64,000 bases of DNA from Verrucomicrobiaceae bacterium (GCA_947440575.1 CANETF010000002.1:1-64000), one strand, 5' to 3'. Numbered from the stretch's first letter, positions 1 through 8,308 are shown. A program made the numbers and translations. The notes: generated from the letters alone by a model not told the origin.

Positions 1-601
1 ACTCCCAAACAACATCGGCAAAGGCGGTGCCGTCTACGCCGGCTGGTCTCAAGCCAACCCCGATACCCAATGGCTGGCCTTCGTCGACGCCGACGGCTCC
101 ATCTCCCCCCAAGAAGTCACCCGCCTCCTCCACCTAGCCCACCAGCCCGCCCCCAACTCGTCCTCGTCCTCCCCCTCGTCCCCACTCCCCACTCTCCACT
201 CTCCACTCTCCACTTCTCAGTCCCCCGCCCCCCCCGCCCTCTTCGCCTCACGCGTCAAAATGCTCGGCCGGGTCGTCAACCGCCAGTTCAAGCGCCACCT
301 CCTCGGTCGCATCTACGCCACCCTCGTCTCCGAAAGCCTGAACATCCCCATTTACGACTCCCAGTGCGGTCTCAAAATCATCCCCGCTCCAGCCTTCCGC
401 GCCATCCAGAACCAACTCTCCATTCTCGGCTTCGCCTTCGACGTCGATCTCCTCGTCCACCTTATCGATCACGGAACCCCGGTCATCGAAGTCCCCATCG
501 ACTGGCATGAAGAACCCGGTGGCAAAGTCCACCTCCTCCGAGACTCCTGGCGCATGGCCCAAGACGTCCTCCAAATCCGCCGCCACCGCCGCCTCCCCTA
601 A
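1..601 (+). CDS. Family 2 glycosyltransferase (DPM1/polyprenyl-P sugar transferase type), 5' end missing
   Basis: The gene is cut by the window start; the reading frame runs from base 2 to the TAA at 599-601. The visible part opens with a GKGGAVYAGW segment, then FVDADGSISPQEV, which is the DxD-type metal and nucleotide-sugar site of GT-A fold transferases, then the YDSQCGLKII, GFAFDVDLLVHL and EVPIDWHE blocks typical of dolichyl/polyprenyl-phosphate sugar transferases. It would move a sugar from a nucleotide donor to a lipid carrier or glycan at the cytoplasmic membrane. Between the DxD region and the second half there is a Ser/Pro-rich stretch encoded by tandem repeats (about 159-216), a place where relatives have only a short loop. 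Neighbours are other polysaccharide genes. The family is clear; the substrate is not. Confidence 0.82.
   Translation, partial: LPNNIGKGGAVYAGWSQANPDTQWLAFVDADGSISPQEVTRLLHLAHQPAPNSSSSSPSSPLPTLHSPLSTSQSPAPPALFASRVKMLGRVVNRQFKRHLLGRIYATLVSESLNIPIYDSQCGLKIIPAPAFRAIQNQLSILGFAFDVDLLVHLIDHGTPVIEVPIDWHEEPGGKVHLLRDSWRMAQDVLQIRRHRRLP
182..216 (+). repeat. Heptanucleotide tandem repeat CCACTCT inside a GT2 gene
   Basis: Five consecutive 7-bp units (CCACTCC, three CCACTCT, CCACTTC) lie in frame in the glycosyltransferase gene and encode a Ser/Pro/Leu/His/Thr stretch. A run of TCGTCC-like units precedes it at about 159-180. The same heptamer appears twice in the next gene at 1670-1711 and 1748-1789. Confidence 0.9.
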
Positions 602-953
602 TCGTCCTCGTCCTCGTCCTCGTCCTCCTTCCCCCCGACACCTCTCCCCCTCAAAGTTCAACGTTATCACCTTCCTACGTCCTGTAGTTCCACCTTCAGG
701 TGGCCCCACTCCCCATTCGTGTCCTTCGTGCCATTCGTGGTTCCCATCTCCCCCCTTCTTTCTGCCCCCCATCTTTCTGCCAGTCTCCTCCGAGCGAAGC
801 AAGCCCTTCAAAGCTTTAGCGAAGAACGGGCTGCCCTCTCTCCATTCGTGTCCTCCGTCCCATTAGTGGTTCCCATCATCTCCCTTTCGAACCGAGAACC
901 GAGAACCGAGAACCGAGAACTGATAGCTGAGAACCTCGAACAGTAACAATAAA
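602..953. repeat. Non-coding gap made of short tandem and dispersed repeats
   Basis: No gene is supported here. In order it holds: a TCGTCC hexamer run (602-630); a 14-bp palindrome CCACCTTCAGGTGG (690-703); two copies of a 9-mer-based block reading ATTCGTGTCC...GTGGTTCCCAT (713-747 and 842-877); a segment at 788-840 that recurs in diverged form inside the next gene (1537-1591); and four GAGAACC heptamers (894-921) followed by a degenerate unit. The whole gap looks like an accumulation of repeat insertions rather than a regulatory region. Confidence 0.8.
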
Positions 954-2351
954 GTGCGCATCCTCCTCATCAACCAATTCGTCCCCCCGGATGAAGCGCC
1001 CACCGCGCGCCTCCTCGGCGACCTCAAGGAACACTTGGAGACCCTCGACTGCTCGGTCACTCTGCTGGGCGCCAGCGCAGGTTACCAAGGCGGGGCTAAA
1101 ACCGGCTTGGCTCGTCTCGTCCGCGACGCCAAAGCCCATGTCAATCTTCTCTGGAAAGGCCTCCGCCTCGGACCTTTTGACTGGATCGTCTGCCTCACTG
1201 ATCCTCCCGGTCTCCCCTTCACCTCAGCCATCCTCGCCCGCGTCAAGCGCGCCCGCCTCGCCCATTGGGCCATGGACGTCTATCCACAGGTCGCCGTCAA
1301 ACTCGGTGCCCTCCCTGACGGTCTCCCTTCACGTCTTGTGGCCGCCGCCATGCGCTTCGGCTACCGCAGCTCCCACCCTCTCGTCGCTCTTGATGAAGAC
1401 ATGAAGCAAGTCCTCGAAACCTGTGGCGGCACCCGCATTCAAGTCCAGCCCCCCTGGCCCCCACTGCCCACTCCTAACGCTGTAGACCTCATCCCCCCCA
1501 ATGTGGAGCGAGCCGCTGGCTCGCCTTCCCCCATACCCTCCAAGCAAAGCGAACCCTTCGAAGCATCAGCGAAGAATGGGCCTTCCCTCTCCGACACCCA
1601 AGCTCTCAACGTTCAACATTCAACGTTCAACGTTCAACGTTCCTCCCCCATCTCCACCGGCGCAGCCGCCCACTCCCCACTCTCCACTCTCCACTCTCCA
1701 CTCTCCACTTCTCAGTCCTCCCCCCCCATCTCCACCGGCGCAGCCGCCCACTCCCCACTCCCCACTCTCCACTCTCCACTCTCCACTGCCCTTCCCCCCC
1801 GCACCTGGCTCTACTCTGGCAATCTCGGCCGCGCCCACGAATACAAAGACCTCCTCGAAGCCCAACGCCTCCTCGAAGCCTCAGGTGCCCCCTGGCAACT
1901 CGTTTTCCAAGGCAGCGGCCCCTGCCGGAATGAAGCCCAAGCCCTAGCCTCCCAACTCGGATTGAAAAACTGCCTCTGGCAGCCCTACGCTCCATCAGAC
2001 CAGTTGCTACCCAGCCTCCTCGCCGCAGACGTCCTCATCGCCAGCCAAAAAGAGTCCCTCCAAGGCCTCCTCTGGCCCTCCAAACTAGCCCTCATGACTC
2101 TGACAGCCCGGCCCATTCTTTGGGTTGGCCCCACCCAAGGCCAAATCGCCACAGATCTCGCCTCAGCCTCACCCCTCAATGGCCTTTTCAGCCCCGGTCA
2201 CCCCGAGTCCATCGCCCACTGGCTCGCCTCCCTCCCCCCCAAGGACTCCGCAAATCTCCCCACCCAGGAATCCATCCAATCGCGCGCCAAACATCTCCGC
2301 ATCCAAGGCCTCAACCTATGGGCCAGCCAACTCCTCCATTCCCAAAAGTGA
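954..2351 (+). CDS. Family 4 (GT-B fold) glycosyltransferase with repeat-expanded linker
   Basis: A 465-residue protein starting at GTG. The N-terminal Rossmann domain begins MRILLINQFVPPDEAPTA, as in WcaI-type colanic-acid glycosyltransferases. The C-terminal donor-binding domain starts at WLYSGNLGRAHEYKDLLEA (about residue 284) and carries FQGSGPCRNEAQ and the DVLIASQKESLQGLLWPSKL segment that corresponds to the nucleotide-sugar site. Between the domains (about residues 165-282) is a low-complexity linker coded almost wholly by repeats: a 53-bp dispersed element, five TCAACGT units and two copies of an about 70-bp block containing CCACTCT heptamers. The linker is far longer than in relatives, but the frame stays open. 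It probably builds an exopolysaccharide or O-antigen repeat unit at the membrane with its neighbours. Confidence 0.85.
   Translation: MRILLINQFVPPDEAPTARLLGDLKEHLETLDCSVTLLGASAGYQGGAKTGLARLVRDAKAHVNLLWKGLRLGPFDWIVCLTDPPGLPFTSAILARVKRARLAHWAMDVYPQVAVKLGALPDGLPSRLVAAAMRFGYRSSHPLVALDEDMKQVLETCGGTRIQVQPPWPPLPTPNAVDLIPPNVERAAGSPSPIPSKQSEPFEASAKNGPSLSDTQALNVQHSTFNVQRSSPISTGAAAHSPLSTLHSPLSTSQSSPPISTGAAAHSPLPTLHSPLSTALPPRTWLYSGNLGRAHEYKDLLEAQRLLEASGAPWQLVFQGSGPCRNEAQALASQLGLKNCLWQPYAPSDQLLPSLLAADVLIASQKESLQGLLWPSKLALMTLTARPILWVGPTQGQIATDLASASPLNGLFSPGHPESIAHWLASLPPKDSANLPTQESIQSRAKHLRIQGLNLWASQLLHSQK
1537..1591 (+). repeat. Dispersed repeat, in-frame copy
   Basis: This segment of the GT4 gene matches the intergenic segment 788-840 at most positions: both contain a CCCTTC...AGCGAAGAA.GGGC core, and the core can fold on itself. 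One copy is non-coding and one lies in frame in a gene. Confidence 0.7.
1606..1640 (+). repeat. Heptanucleotide tandem repeat TCAACGT
   Basis: Five perfect-register 7-bp units (TCAACGT, TCAACAT, then three TCAACGT) inside the linker of the GT4 gene. A related TTCAACGTT occurs at about 657-665 in the upstream gap. Confidence 0.9.
1645..1789 (+). repeat. Two direct copies of an about 70-bp block with CCACTCT heptamers
   Basis: The sequence CCCATCTCCACCGGCGCAG opens both copies (about 1646 and 1724). Each runs into six 7-bp units of the CCACTCT type (1670-1711 and 1748-1789). The two copies encode near-identical peptide segments SPISTGAAAHSPLSTLHS and PPISTGAAAHSPLPTLHS. Confidence 0.9.
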
Positions 2352-2724
2352 ACCCCGCTCTTCAGAGCTTAAACCCCTCTGCCCTAGCCCTCCTATCCAC
2401 TCTCCCCGCACTCCTTCCAATGGTGAATTGAGAACCACAAACCACTAGCCGAGAACCGAGAACCTCGCTCTCCCGACCACTGACCACAGCCGAGCGGAGC
2501 GAACCGAGTGGAACGAGATCGCCAGCACAAAGTGCTGCCCGCAAGGGCGTGCGCCGCAGGACACGGCAAACAGCCAGCCAAAGGCTGCCCGCAGGGCGAG
2601 GTCGGCGGACTTCGGCAAACCACCACTGACCACTGACCACTGACCACTGATTACTGCTCACCGCTCACTGCTCACCAACAACTTCCCCGCGCCCCGCTTC
2701 CCCCATCCCCATCCCCTTCCCACC
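2352..2724. repeat. Non-coding gap with several heptamer families
   Basis: No gene is supported. It contains degenerate GAGAACC-type units (about 2430-2467), a stretch with hairpin-forming segments (about 2490-2600), four perfect CCACTGA heptamers (2623-2650) and three GCTCACC/T heptamers (2656-2676). The next gene starts 48 bases later. No clear promoter or ribosome binding site was seen. Confidence 0.8.
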
Positions 2725-4146
2725 ATGTGGAGCACCTCAACTCTCATCCTCCAATTTCTCGGAGCCCTCATCCTCTCCGCCTTCGTGACCTTCCTGCTCG
2801 TCCGCCACCGGGGCCAAATCGGCAAAGACGCCCCAGACGAACACCGCAAACAACACGCCGTTCCCATCTCCCGTCTCGGCGGCGTCGCCGTCTTCATCTC
2901 GCTTGCCTTCGGCTTCTTCATCCTCGCCATTCGCCTCCCCAATTTCATCAACGCGTGGTATCCCATCATCATCGCTAACACCCTCATGTTCAGCATCGGC
3001 TTCCTGGATGACCTCCGCCCCATGGGAGCCAAAGTGAAACTCATCGGTCAAATCGGATGCGCTCTGGTTCTCTATTCCATGGGCGTCTCCATTGACATCC
3101 TGAGCAATCCCTTCGGATCCGGTAACTTGCACCTCGGTTGGTGGAGCCTCCCCGTCACTCTCCTCTGGCTCATCGCCATCCCCAATATCATCAATCTCAT
3201 CGATGGCATGGACGGCCTCGCCACCGGCTTCGGCATGTTCCTCTGCCTCACCCTCGCCTTCGTCGGTCACTTCGCTCAAAAGCCTGATGTCGTTCTCGTC
3301 GCCATGGTCATGGGTGGAGCCCTCTCGGGTTTCCTCATCTTCAATTTCCCCCCAGCCAAAATCTTCCTCGGTGATGGCGGCGCTTATCTCATCGGCTTCT
3401 TCGTCGCTTCCGTCTCCCTGATGAGCAACAACAAAGGCTCCATCATCGCGTCCCTCCTCGTCATCCTCGTCGCCCTCGGCATTCCCATCCTCGACACCAC
3501 CTTCGCCATCATTCGCCGCGCCATCCGTGGCATGCCCATCTTCCGCGCCGACGCCGAGCACATCCATCACCGCCTCATCACCTTGGGCTACTCCAAAGCC
3601 CAGGCCCTGGGTGCGATGTACGCCGTCTGCCTCGTTCTCAGCCTGGCCGGCCTCAGCATCATGTTCACCCGGGGTCTTGCGATTCCAATCGTGGCCGCTC
3701 TCGCTTTCTTGCTCACCCTTGCCACCGCCCGCTACCTTGGCTACATCCGAACCTGGCGCGACCTCCGCCACCAGGTGAATTCAACACTCGATCGCCGCCG
3801 TCAACGCGAATACGTCCGCGCTCACAGCACCCTGCTCGAAATGGAAGTCGAACACTGCCCGGACGCCGCGACCTACACAACGATCCTTCAAGCTTCCCTG
3901 AACCGCCTTGGCTTATCCGCAACACCAGGCCCGGGCCTAACCCCCTTGCGCTTACGCTGCATTCCCTCTGGAGTCGTCACCCTCTACCGCGCGGCCGACG
4001 ATGCGCTGCGAGAGGAATGGCAATTTCGCGGCGAACTGTTGGAACCCGCCCTCTCAGCCGCACTCGATCGTTGGCAAACCCTCCCAGGACTGCAACTCGA
4101 ACTCCCGGACGCTCCGCCGATCAAGGGCAGCCTCAACCCTGCCTAG
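2725..4146 (+). CDS. Undecaprenyl-phosphate N-acetylhexosamine-1-phosphate transferase (WecA/TagO/MraY family)
   Basis: A polytopic membrane enzyme of the polyprenyl-phosphate HexNAc-1-P transferase family. It would start glycan assembly by moving a sugar phosphate from a UDP-sugar to undecaprenyl phosphate. Signature blocks appear in the expected order: PDEHRKQHAVPISRLGG near residue 37, IGFLDDL at about 91, NIINLIDGMDGLATG at about 153, IFLGDGGAYLIGF at about 212 and HIHHRLITLGYS at about 279, the last being the HxHH-type motif of the WecA branch. Hydrophobic segments fill residues 1-330. A soluble C-terminal tail of about 120 residues follows, beyond the core domain of E. coli WecA. It lies with glycosyltransferases and an O-antigen ligase-like gene, so it most likely primes the same polysaccharide. 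WecA itself, or a TagO-like enzyme, are equally possible labels. Confidence 0.9.
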   Translation: MWSTSTLILQFLGALILSAFVTFLLVRHRGQIGKDAPDEHRKQHAVPISRLGGVAVFISLAFGFFILAIRLPNFINAWYPIIIANTLMFSIGFLDDLRPMGAKVKLIGQIGCALVLYSMGVSIDILSNPFGSGNLHLGWWSLPVTLLWLIAIPNIINLIDGMDGLATGFGMFLCLTLAFVGHFAQKPDVVLVAMVMGGALSGFLIFNFPPAKIFLGDGGAYLIGFFVASVSLMSNNKGSIIASLLVILVALGIPILDTTFAIIRRAIRGMPIFRADAEHIHHRLITLGYSKAQALGAMYAVCLVLSLAGLSIMFTRGLAIPIVAALAFLLTLATARYLGYIRTWRDLRHQVNSTLDRRRQREYVRAHSTLLEMEVEHCPDAATYTTILQASLNRLGLSATPGPGLTPLRLRCIPSGVVTLYRAADDALREEWQFRGELLEPALSAALDRWQTLPGLQLELPDAPPIKGSLNPA

Positions 4147-4164
4147 CACCCAACCTCCTCTGCA

Positions 4165-6579
4165 TTGACTGACACAGTTTCAGTGGATTCTACTTCCGAA
4201 TCTCAAGACGAATTGGCCTCGCCATCAGTCTCAACCTCCTGGATCGGCCCAACCGCCGCGGTGATTGCCATCGCCGCCTGCATGCTGAATGCCGGCTCCG
4301 CGATCTCCCTTGCCCTGCTGACCCTTTTCACAGGCGTTGGACTCGTACTCGTTCCACCAAAGTGCCAACTCCCCTCCTTTCTTCGATGGTGCTTCATCCT
4401 GTGCGTCGTCACCTCCGCCTTCTCCCTCCTACCCGCCAACTGGTTCGGCGAACTCCCCAAGTGGCGCCGTAGCCTGGTCGCCGATTGGGGCATTCCTCTG
4501 CCTGACTCGTTGTCTCCCCAACCAGCCCTCTCACTCGGCGGCCTCTTGACCTTCGCCACGGCCGGATGCTGGTTCATTCTGATCCTGGGCAGCCGAATGC
4601 ATGAGTCCTCTCGCAGGCTCACCCTTCGTGGGATTACCCTCGGCATCTACCTGATCGCGGCACTTGCCCTGGCTCAAAAATTCGGCTGGCTAAACCTTCA
4701 CTGGCCCCTCGGATTCCCCCCCTCAGGATTGGACCTTGGCCCCTTCTCCAATCGCAATCACTTCTCCAGCCTCTGCGCCATCGGCTGCGTCCTGGGCGCA
4801 GGCATCGCTCACGATGCCTTCAGCCAAAAATCCCGCTCCTTCCTCCTCTATGCCGCTGGCATCCTGATCCCATTCACTGGCATCGTCATCAATTCCTCAC
4901 GCGCTGGCCTCCTCCTCTTCTTCGTCGGCCTCACCCTCTGGCTCACCACGGGCTCCGTTCGCCGCGGCTTCTTCCGAAAACTCGCCGTCACGGCATCCCT
5001 CGTCTTCGGTGCCGCCTCCATCCTGATTGTTTTCGGCGGTGGCTCTGGTGCTCGATTGGCCGACGCGGGCCTGGACCAAGCCACCTTGGGTGGCCGTTGG
5101 CCCATCTACCATCAGTCTTTCGCCCTCGCATCGCAGGCACCCTTGACCGGTATCGGCATGGGAAACTTCCATTCGGTTTTTGCCCTCACCCATACACTTC
5201 CATATAGCACGGCCCGCCTCATTCACCCTGAGAGTGATTGGCTTTGGCTTTGGATCGAGCTAGGCCTGGTCGGTCTGCTACCTCTCGCTCTCGCACTCCT
5301 CTGGTTGCTCTTTGTCAGCTTCCCCTCATCAGACGCCCACAAACAACGCCGCCACCATGTCCAGGACCGCCGCCTCCGCACGGTCGCCTGCATCGGCCTC
5401 CTGCTCGCTGTTCTTCATGGTCTGGTCGATGTCCCCCTTCATCGCTTCGGCTTCTCCGCCATCGTCCTCGTGCTCGCCGCCTGCGCCATTCCAAGTCGTA
5501 AACTCAAACTCGATTCCCACCTGGCAAGCCGGCTGGCATATCGGGCGATCGGCCTCTGCCTCCTGGCACTCGGGTCGACCCAGGTCATGGCACTGCGCGA
5601 CCAACCCCTCTTCACCAACGAATCCTCCGCCTCAATTCGCAAACAACAAATCCAGGCCCTCGCTTCTTCCGGCAAACACCTCGAAGCCCTTCAAGCCTGC
5701 AACCGTGCCCTGCACTTTACCCCTCTCGATTGGTCTCTCTATTTCCAGCGCGGCTTCCTCAAACTCCAACTCCGCAACCCCAGCGCCGATGCTCTAGACG
5801 ACTTCAACCGCGCTCGAGCGCTCGAACCCAAAAACATCACCCTTTGCCAGGAAGAAGCCGCCTTCTGGCTAAAGTTTGAACCCAACATGGCCATCGTTCC
5901 CTGGCGCAGCCTGTTAGAACGAACCACCCAGGCTTGGTTCTATGGTTCCATGCTGCAACTCGCACGCCCTTATCCCGCACTCGCCCTCAATGTGCGAAAA
6001 CTAGCCACCACTCCAGCCATGCTGGCGACGATCCTTTCCAACACAGCACCTGGACCCGACTGGAACACCGCCCTGAAAGACCTCCTCGACGTTGACCCCA
6101 ACCTCAGCAAAATCGACCTCGAACAAAGAAAACAGGTTCTCTCCCTCTGGCAGGGACATGGCGATCGCGACCAACTCGTCGCACTCCTCGAAAACCACCC
6201 CGATTGGCGCGCCGATTCCTGGCCGCTCCTTGCCGAAGAATACGCCCGCAAAACCGAATTCGAAAAAGCCTGGAACCTCCAGCGCAAGTACGCTTATGCG
6301 TCCAGTCCTCAGGAAGTGAGCAGCGGAACCCTGTTCGAAAACCTGGAGCGCAACTTCGCCCTCAAACCAACCGATGCCCGTCTCGGCGTCGACCTCTATT
6401 TCGCACAGAAAAAACGCGGTCTTCTCGATGAAGCCTCTCGTACCCTGGATCGCCTGCAAGCCCTCCCCGATCCCCCTTCCTTCCTCAATCTGGAAAAAGC
6501 TGCCCTCTTCGCCGAACGGAAAGACTTTCGCCGAGCCTACGAAACCATGAAAAGCGCGCTCGCCGCAAAACCCAAATAG
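4165..6579 (+). CDS. O-antigen ligase/polymerase-like membrane protein with C-terminal TPR region
   Basis: An 804-residue protein read from a TTG 18 bases after the previous stop; no ATG or GTG lies in frame before residue 39. About 12 hydrophobic segments occupy residues 15-465. The loop with SNRNHFSSLCAIG and the SSRAGLLLFFVGL and TGIGMGNFHSVF blocks are characteristic of the Wzy_C/O-antigen ligase superfamily. From about residue 490 the protein turns soluble and helical with repeated A-L-x-x-Y and R-A-x-x-L-x-P patterns (ACNRALHFTPLDWSLYFQRG, FNRARALEPKN), typical of tetratricopeptide repeats. The membrane part would polymerise or ligate polysaccharide; the TPR part could dock partners in the periplasm. 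It is probably cotranscribed with the WecA-like gene. Confidence 0.85.
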   Translation: MTDTVSVDSTSESQDELASPSVSTSWIGPTAAVIAIAACMLNAGSAISLALLTLFTGVGLVLVPPKCQLPSFLRWCFILCVVTSAFSLLPANWFGELPKWRRSLVADWGIPLPDSLSPQPALSLGGLLTFATAGCWFILILGSRMHESSRRLTLRGITLGIYLIAALALAQKFGWLNLHWPLGFPPSGLDLGPFSNRNHFSSLCAIGCVLGAGIAHDAFSQKSRSFLLYAAGILIPFTGIVINSSRAGLLLFFVGLTLWLTTGSVRRGFFRKLAVTASLVFGAASILIVFGGGSGARLADAGLDQATLGGRWPIYHQSFALASQAPLTGIGMGNFHSVFALTHTLPYSTARLIHPESDWLWLWIELGLVGLLPLALALLWLLFVSFPSSDAHKQRRHHVQDRRLRTVACIGLLLAVLHGLVDVPLHRFGFSAIVLVLAACAIPSRKLKLDSHLASRLAYRAIGLCLLALGSTQVMALRDQPLFTNESSASIRKQQIQALASSGKHLEALQACNRALHFTPLDWSLYFQRGFLKLQLRNPSADALDDFNRARALEPKNITLCQEEAAFWLKFEPNMAIVPWRSLLERTTQAWFYGSMLQLARPYPALALNVRKLATTPAMLATILSNTAPGPDWNTALKDLLDVDPNLSKIDLEQRKQVLSLWQGHGDRDQLVALLENHPDWRADSWPLLAEEYARKTEFEKAWNLQRKYAYASSPQEVSSGTLFENLERNFALKPTDARLGVDLYFAQKKRGLLDEASRTLDRLQALPDPPSFLNLEKAALFAERKDFRRAYETMKSALAAKPK

Positions 6580-6827
6580 ACCGTCTCTCGAAAAGAAGAT
6601 CATTTTGAACCAGCGAATCCTGAAGCCTGAGCACAGCCCACTGTCAAAACCATGACAGACAAGAGGCTGGATCAACGCCCTAGCGGGAACTCATGACCGC
6701 AAATCTCGCCAAAAGAACAATCCCAAAACTCCAACCCAGTCTAATCATAAATCAGTAGAAGGCTCCATGACTCAATCCACCTAGCACCCCACCTTCTCCT
6801 CCGCGATACCGTTGTCGCTTCTGAGTT
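6580..6827. other. Intergenic stretch without recognised content
   Basis: The space between the O-antigen ligase-like gene and the regulator promoter holds no convincing reading frame or structured element that I can see. Confidence 0.6.
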
Positions 6828-6894
6828 AAGAGCCCCCGAAATTCGATCAATTTTGAGAAAGTTGATTGACGCTCGGGGGCTCTTCATTTATTTT
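6828..6894 (+). promoter_or_regulatory. Sigma-70-like promoter overlapping a 12-bp inverted repeat
   Basis: AAGAGCCCCCGA (6828-6839) and TCGGGGGCTCTT (6873-6884) are perfect inverted repeats 33 bases apart. The right arm sits inside the spacer of a near-consensus promoter: TTGACG (6866-6871), 17 bases, TATTTT (6889-6894), 46 bases before the regulator ATG. The repeat may be an operator or the terminator of the upstream gene. The T-rich tract just after it allows either reading. Confidence 0.55.
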
Positions 6895-6940
6895 ACATCG
6901 TCTAACAATCAATTTTGCATCTCAGCAATCACTCTGCATT

Positions 6941-8308
6941 ATGGCTAAAATAGTAATCATAGACGACGAGGCCGCCATTCTGGAGCTCATGAGCAAGCTG
7001 TGCAGAGCCTCCGGGCACTCCGTCCTGAGCTTTCAAACCGGAGCCGAAGGACTCGCCGCCGTTCGCTCCGAAAAACCCAATCTCGTCATCGTCGACCTTC
7101 GCATCGGCGACATCAATGGCCTCGACCTGATCAGAGCCATCCGGGAGGAATTCCCTGAAACCGCCGTCATCATGGTCACCGGTCACGGCACCGTCGAAAC
7201 CGCCGTCGAAGCCATGCGCCTGGGCGCTTTCGACTACTTGACCAAGCCTTTCGACCTCGGCGACCTCATCAAAACGGTCGACCAATCGCTTGGTCGCAAA
7301 TCAGGTGGCAGCGCCGCCGATCTTCCACCGGTCACCGCCGCCCGCACCTCAACCTCTTCCAAACTCATCGGACACAGCGATGCGATCCAACGCATCTTCG
7401 AAATCGCTCGGCGCGTCGCGGATACCGACAGCACCGTCCTGTTGGAAGGCGAATTTGGCGTCGGCAAGCACATGGTTGCCCGCGCCCTCCACGATGCAGG
7501 CCGCCGCAGTGCCGCCCCCTTCAAAGAACTTCAATGCAGCGCCATGCCTGAGGCAGTGCTCGAGACCGAACTCTTCGGCCATGGCGGCAATACCTCGAGC
7601 GGCATCTTCGGTCGCGCCCAAGGCGGCACCATCCACTTGGCTGAAGTTCACCAGCTCCCAGTCCGAATCCAGGCTCAGCTCAATACGTTCCTGGACGAAT
7701 GCCAAACGCGCAAGGGCTCCTGGGGCACCTCAAGCGCACCCGATTTCCGCCTGGTCACCTCCACCACCGCCTCTCTCGAAGAAGCCACCAAGCAAGGCAA
7801 ATTCCGCGAGGACCTCTATTACAAGATCTCCGTCGTCCCCATCAAAATTCCGCCACTCCGCGAACGCCGTGAGGACATTCGTCCCTTGGTCGATCACTTC
7901 TTGAAAGACCTGGCCGAGCGCATGGGCGGCAAGGGCAAGACCATCTCCGAAAATGCCCTCGATTTCCTCCAGAAGTATCCTTGGCCCGGAAACATCAGCG
8001 AATTACGCAACGCCGTCGAGCGCGCCTGCGCCTTCGCCGAACTCGACCGCGTCGAACCCTCAGACCTGCCCTCCAAGGTCAGCCAGCAGATCGAAGTCCC
8101 CTCCCCTCAGGGAACCGGAGCTACCCAACAACTCCCCATTGGCTCAACACTCGACGATTTCATCAAAGCCCAAGAGCGCCTCTTCATCCAGGAAACCCTC
8201 AAATACAACAACGGCTCCCGCGAAAAAACGGCCAGCATGCTCGGCGTGAGCATCGCCACCCTCTACCGAAAAATGGACCTCAATTCCGAGCGAAAAACGA
8301 CGGCATAA
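6941..8308 (+). CDS. NtrC-type response regulator with degenerate AAA+ domain
   Basis: The ATG at 6941 gives a protein opening directly on a receiver domain (MAKIVIIDDEAAILEL; phosphoacceptor Asp in VIVDLRIGD; conserved Lys in YLTKPF). The central AAA+ domain (about residues 145-370) has the family outline, with ELFGHGG and an FREDLYYKISVVPIKIPPLRERREDI-type sensor region, but key parts are changed. The P-loop reads GEFGVGKH instead of GESGTGKE, the GAFTGA loop that contacts sigma-54 is absent after ELFGH, and the Walker B position reads IHLAE, not LFLDE. A Fis-type helix-turn-helix (ETLKYNNGSREKTASMLGV) closes the protein. It probably binds DNA and responds to phosphorylation but is unlikely to drive sigma-54 transcription. 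No partner kinase is adjacent. Confidence 0.88.
   Translation: MAKIVIIDDEAAILELMSKLCRASGHSVLSFQTGAEGLAAVRSEKPNLVIVDLRIGDINGLDLIRAIREEFPETAVIMVTGHGTVETAVEAMRLGAFDYLTKPFDLGDLIKTVDQSLGRKSGGSAADLPPVTAARTSTSSKLIGHSDAIQRIFEIARRVADTDSTVLLEGEFGVGKHMVARALHDAGRRSAAPFKELQCSAMPEAVLETELFGHGGNTSSGIFGRAQGGTIHLAEVHQLPVRIQAQLNTFLDECQTRKGSWGTSSAPDFRLVTSTTASLEEATKQGKFREDLYYKISVVPIKIPPLRERREDIRPLVDHFLKDLAERMGGKGKTISENALDFLQKYPWPGNISELRNAVERACAFAELDRVEPSDLPSKVSQQIEVPSPQGTGATQQLPIGSTLDDFIKAQERLFIQETLKYNNGSREKTASMLGVSIATLYRKMDLNSERKTTA

Noticed and set aside
182-216. CRISPR array from the tandem repeats in the polysaccharide region
   Set aside because: Units are 7 bp and contiguous without spacers; not a CRISPR architecture.
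6866-6940. Upstream extension of the NtrC-like protein from a TTG
   Set aside because: The TTG is part of the -35 box TTGACG; the receiver domain begins exactly at the ATG 6941.
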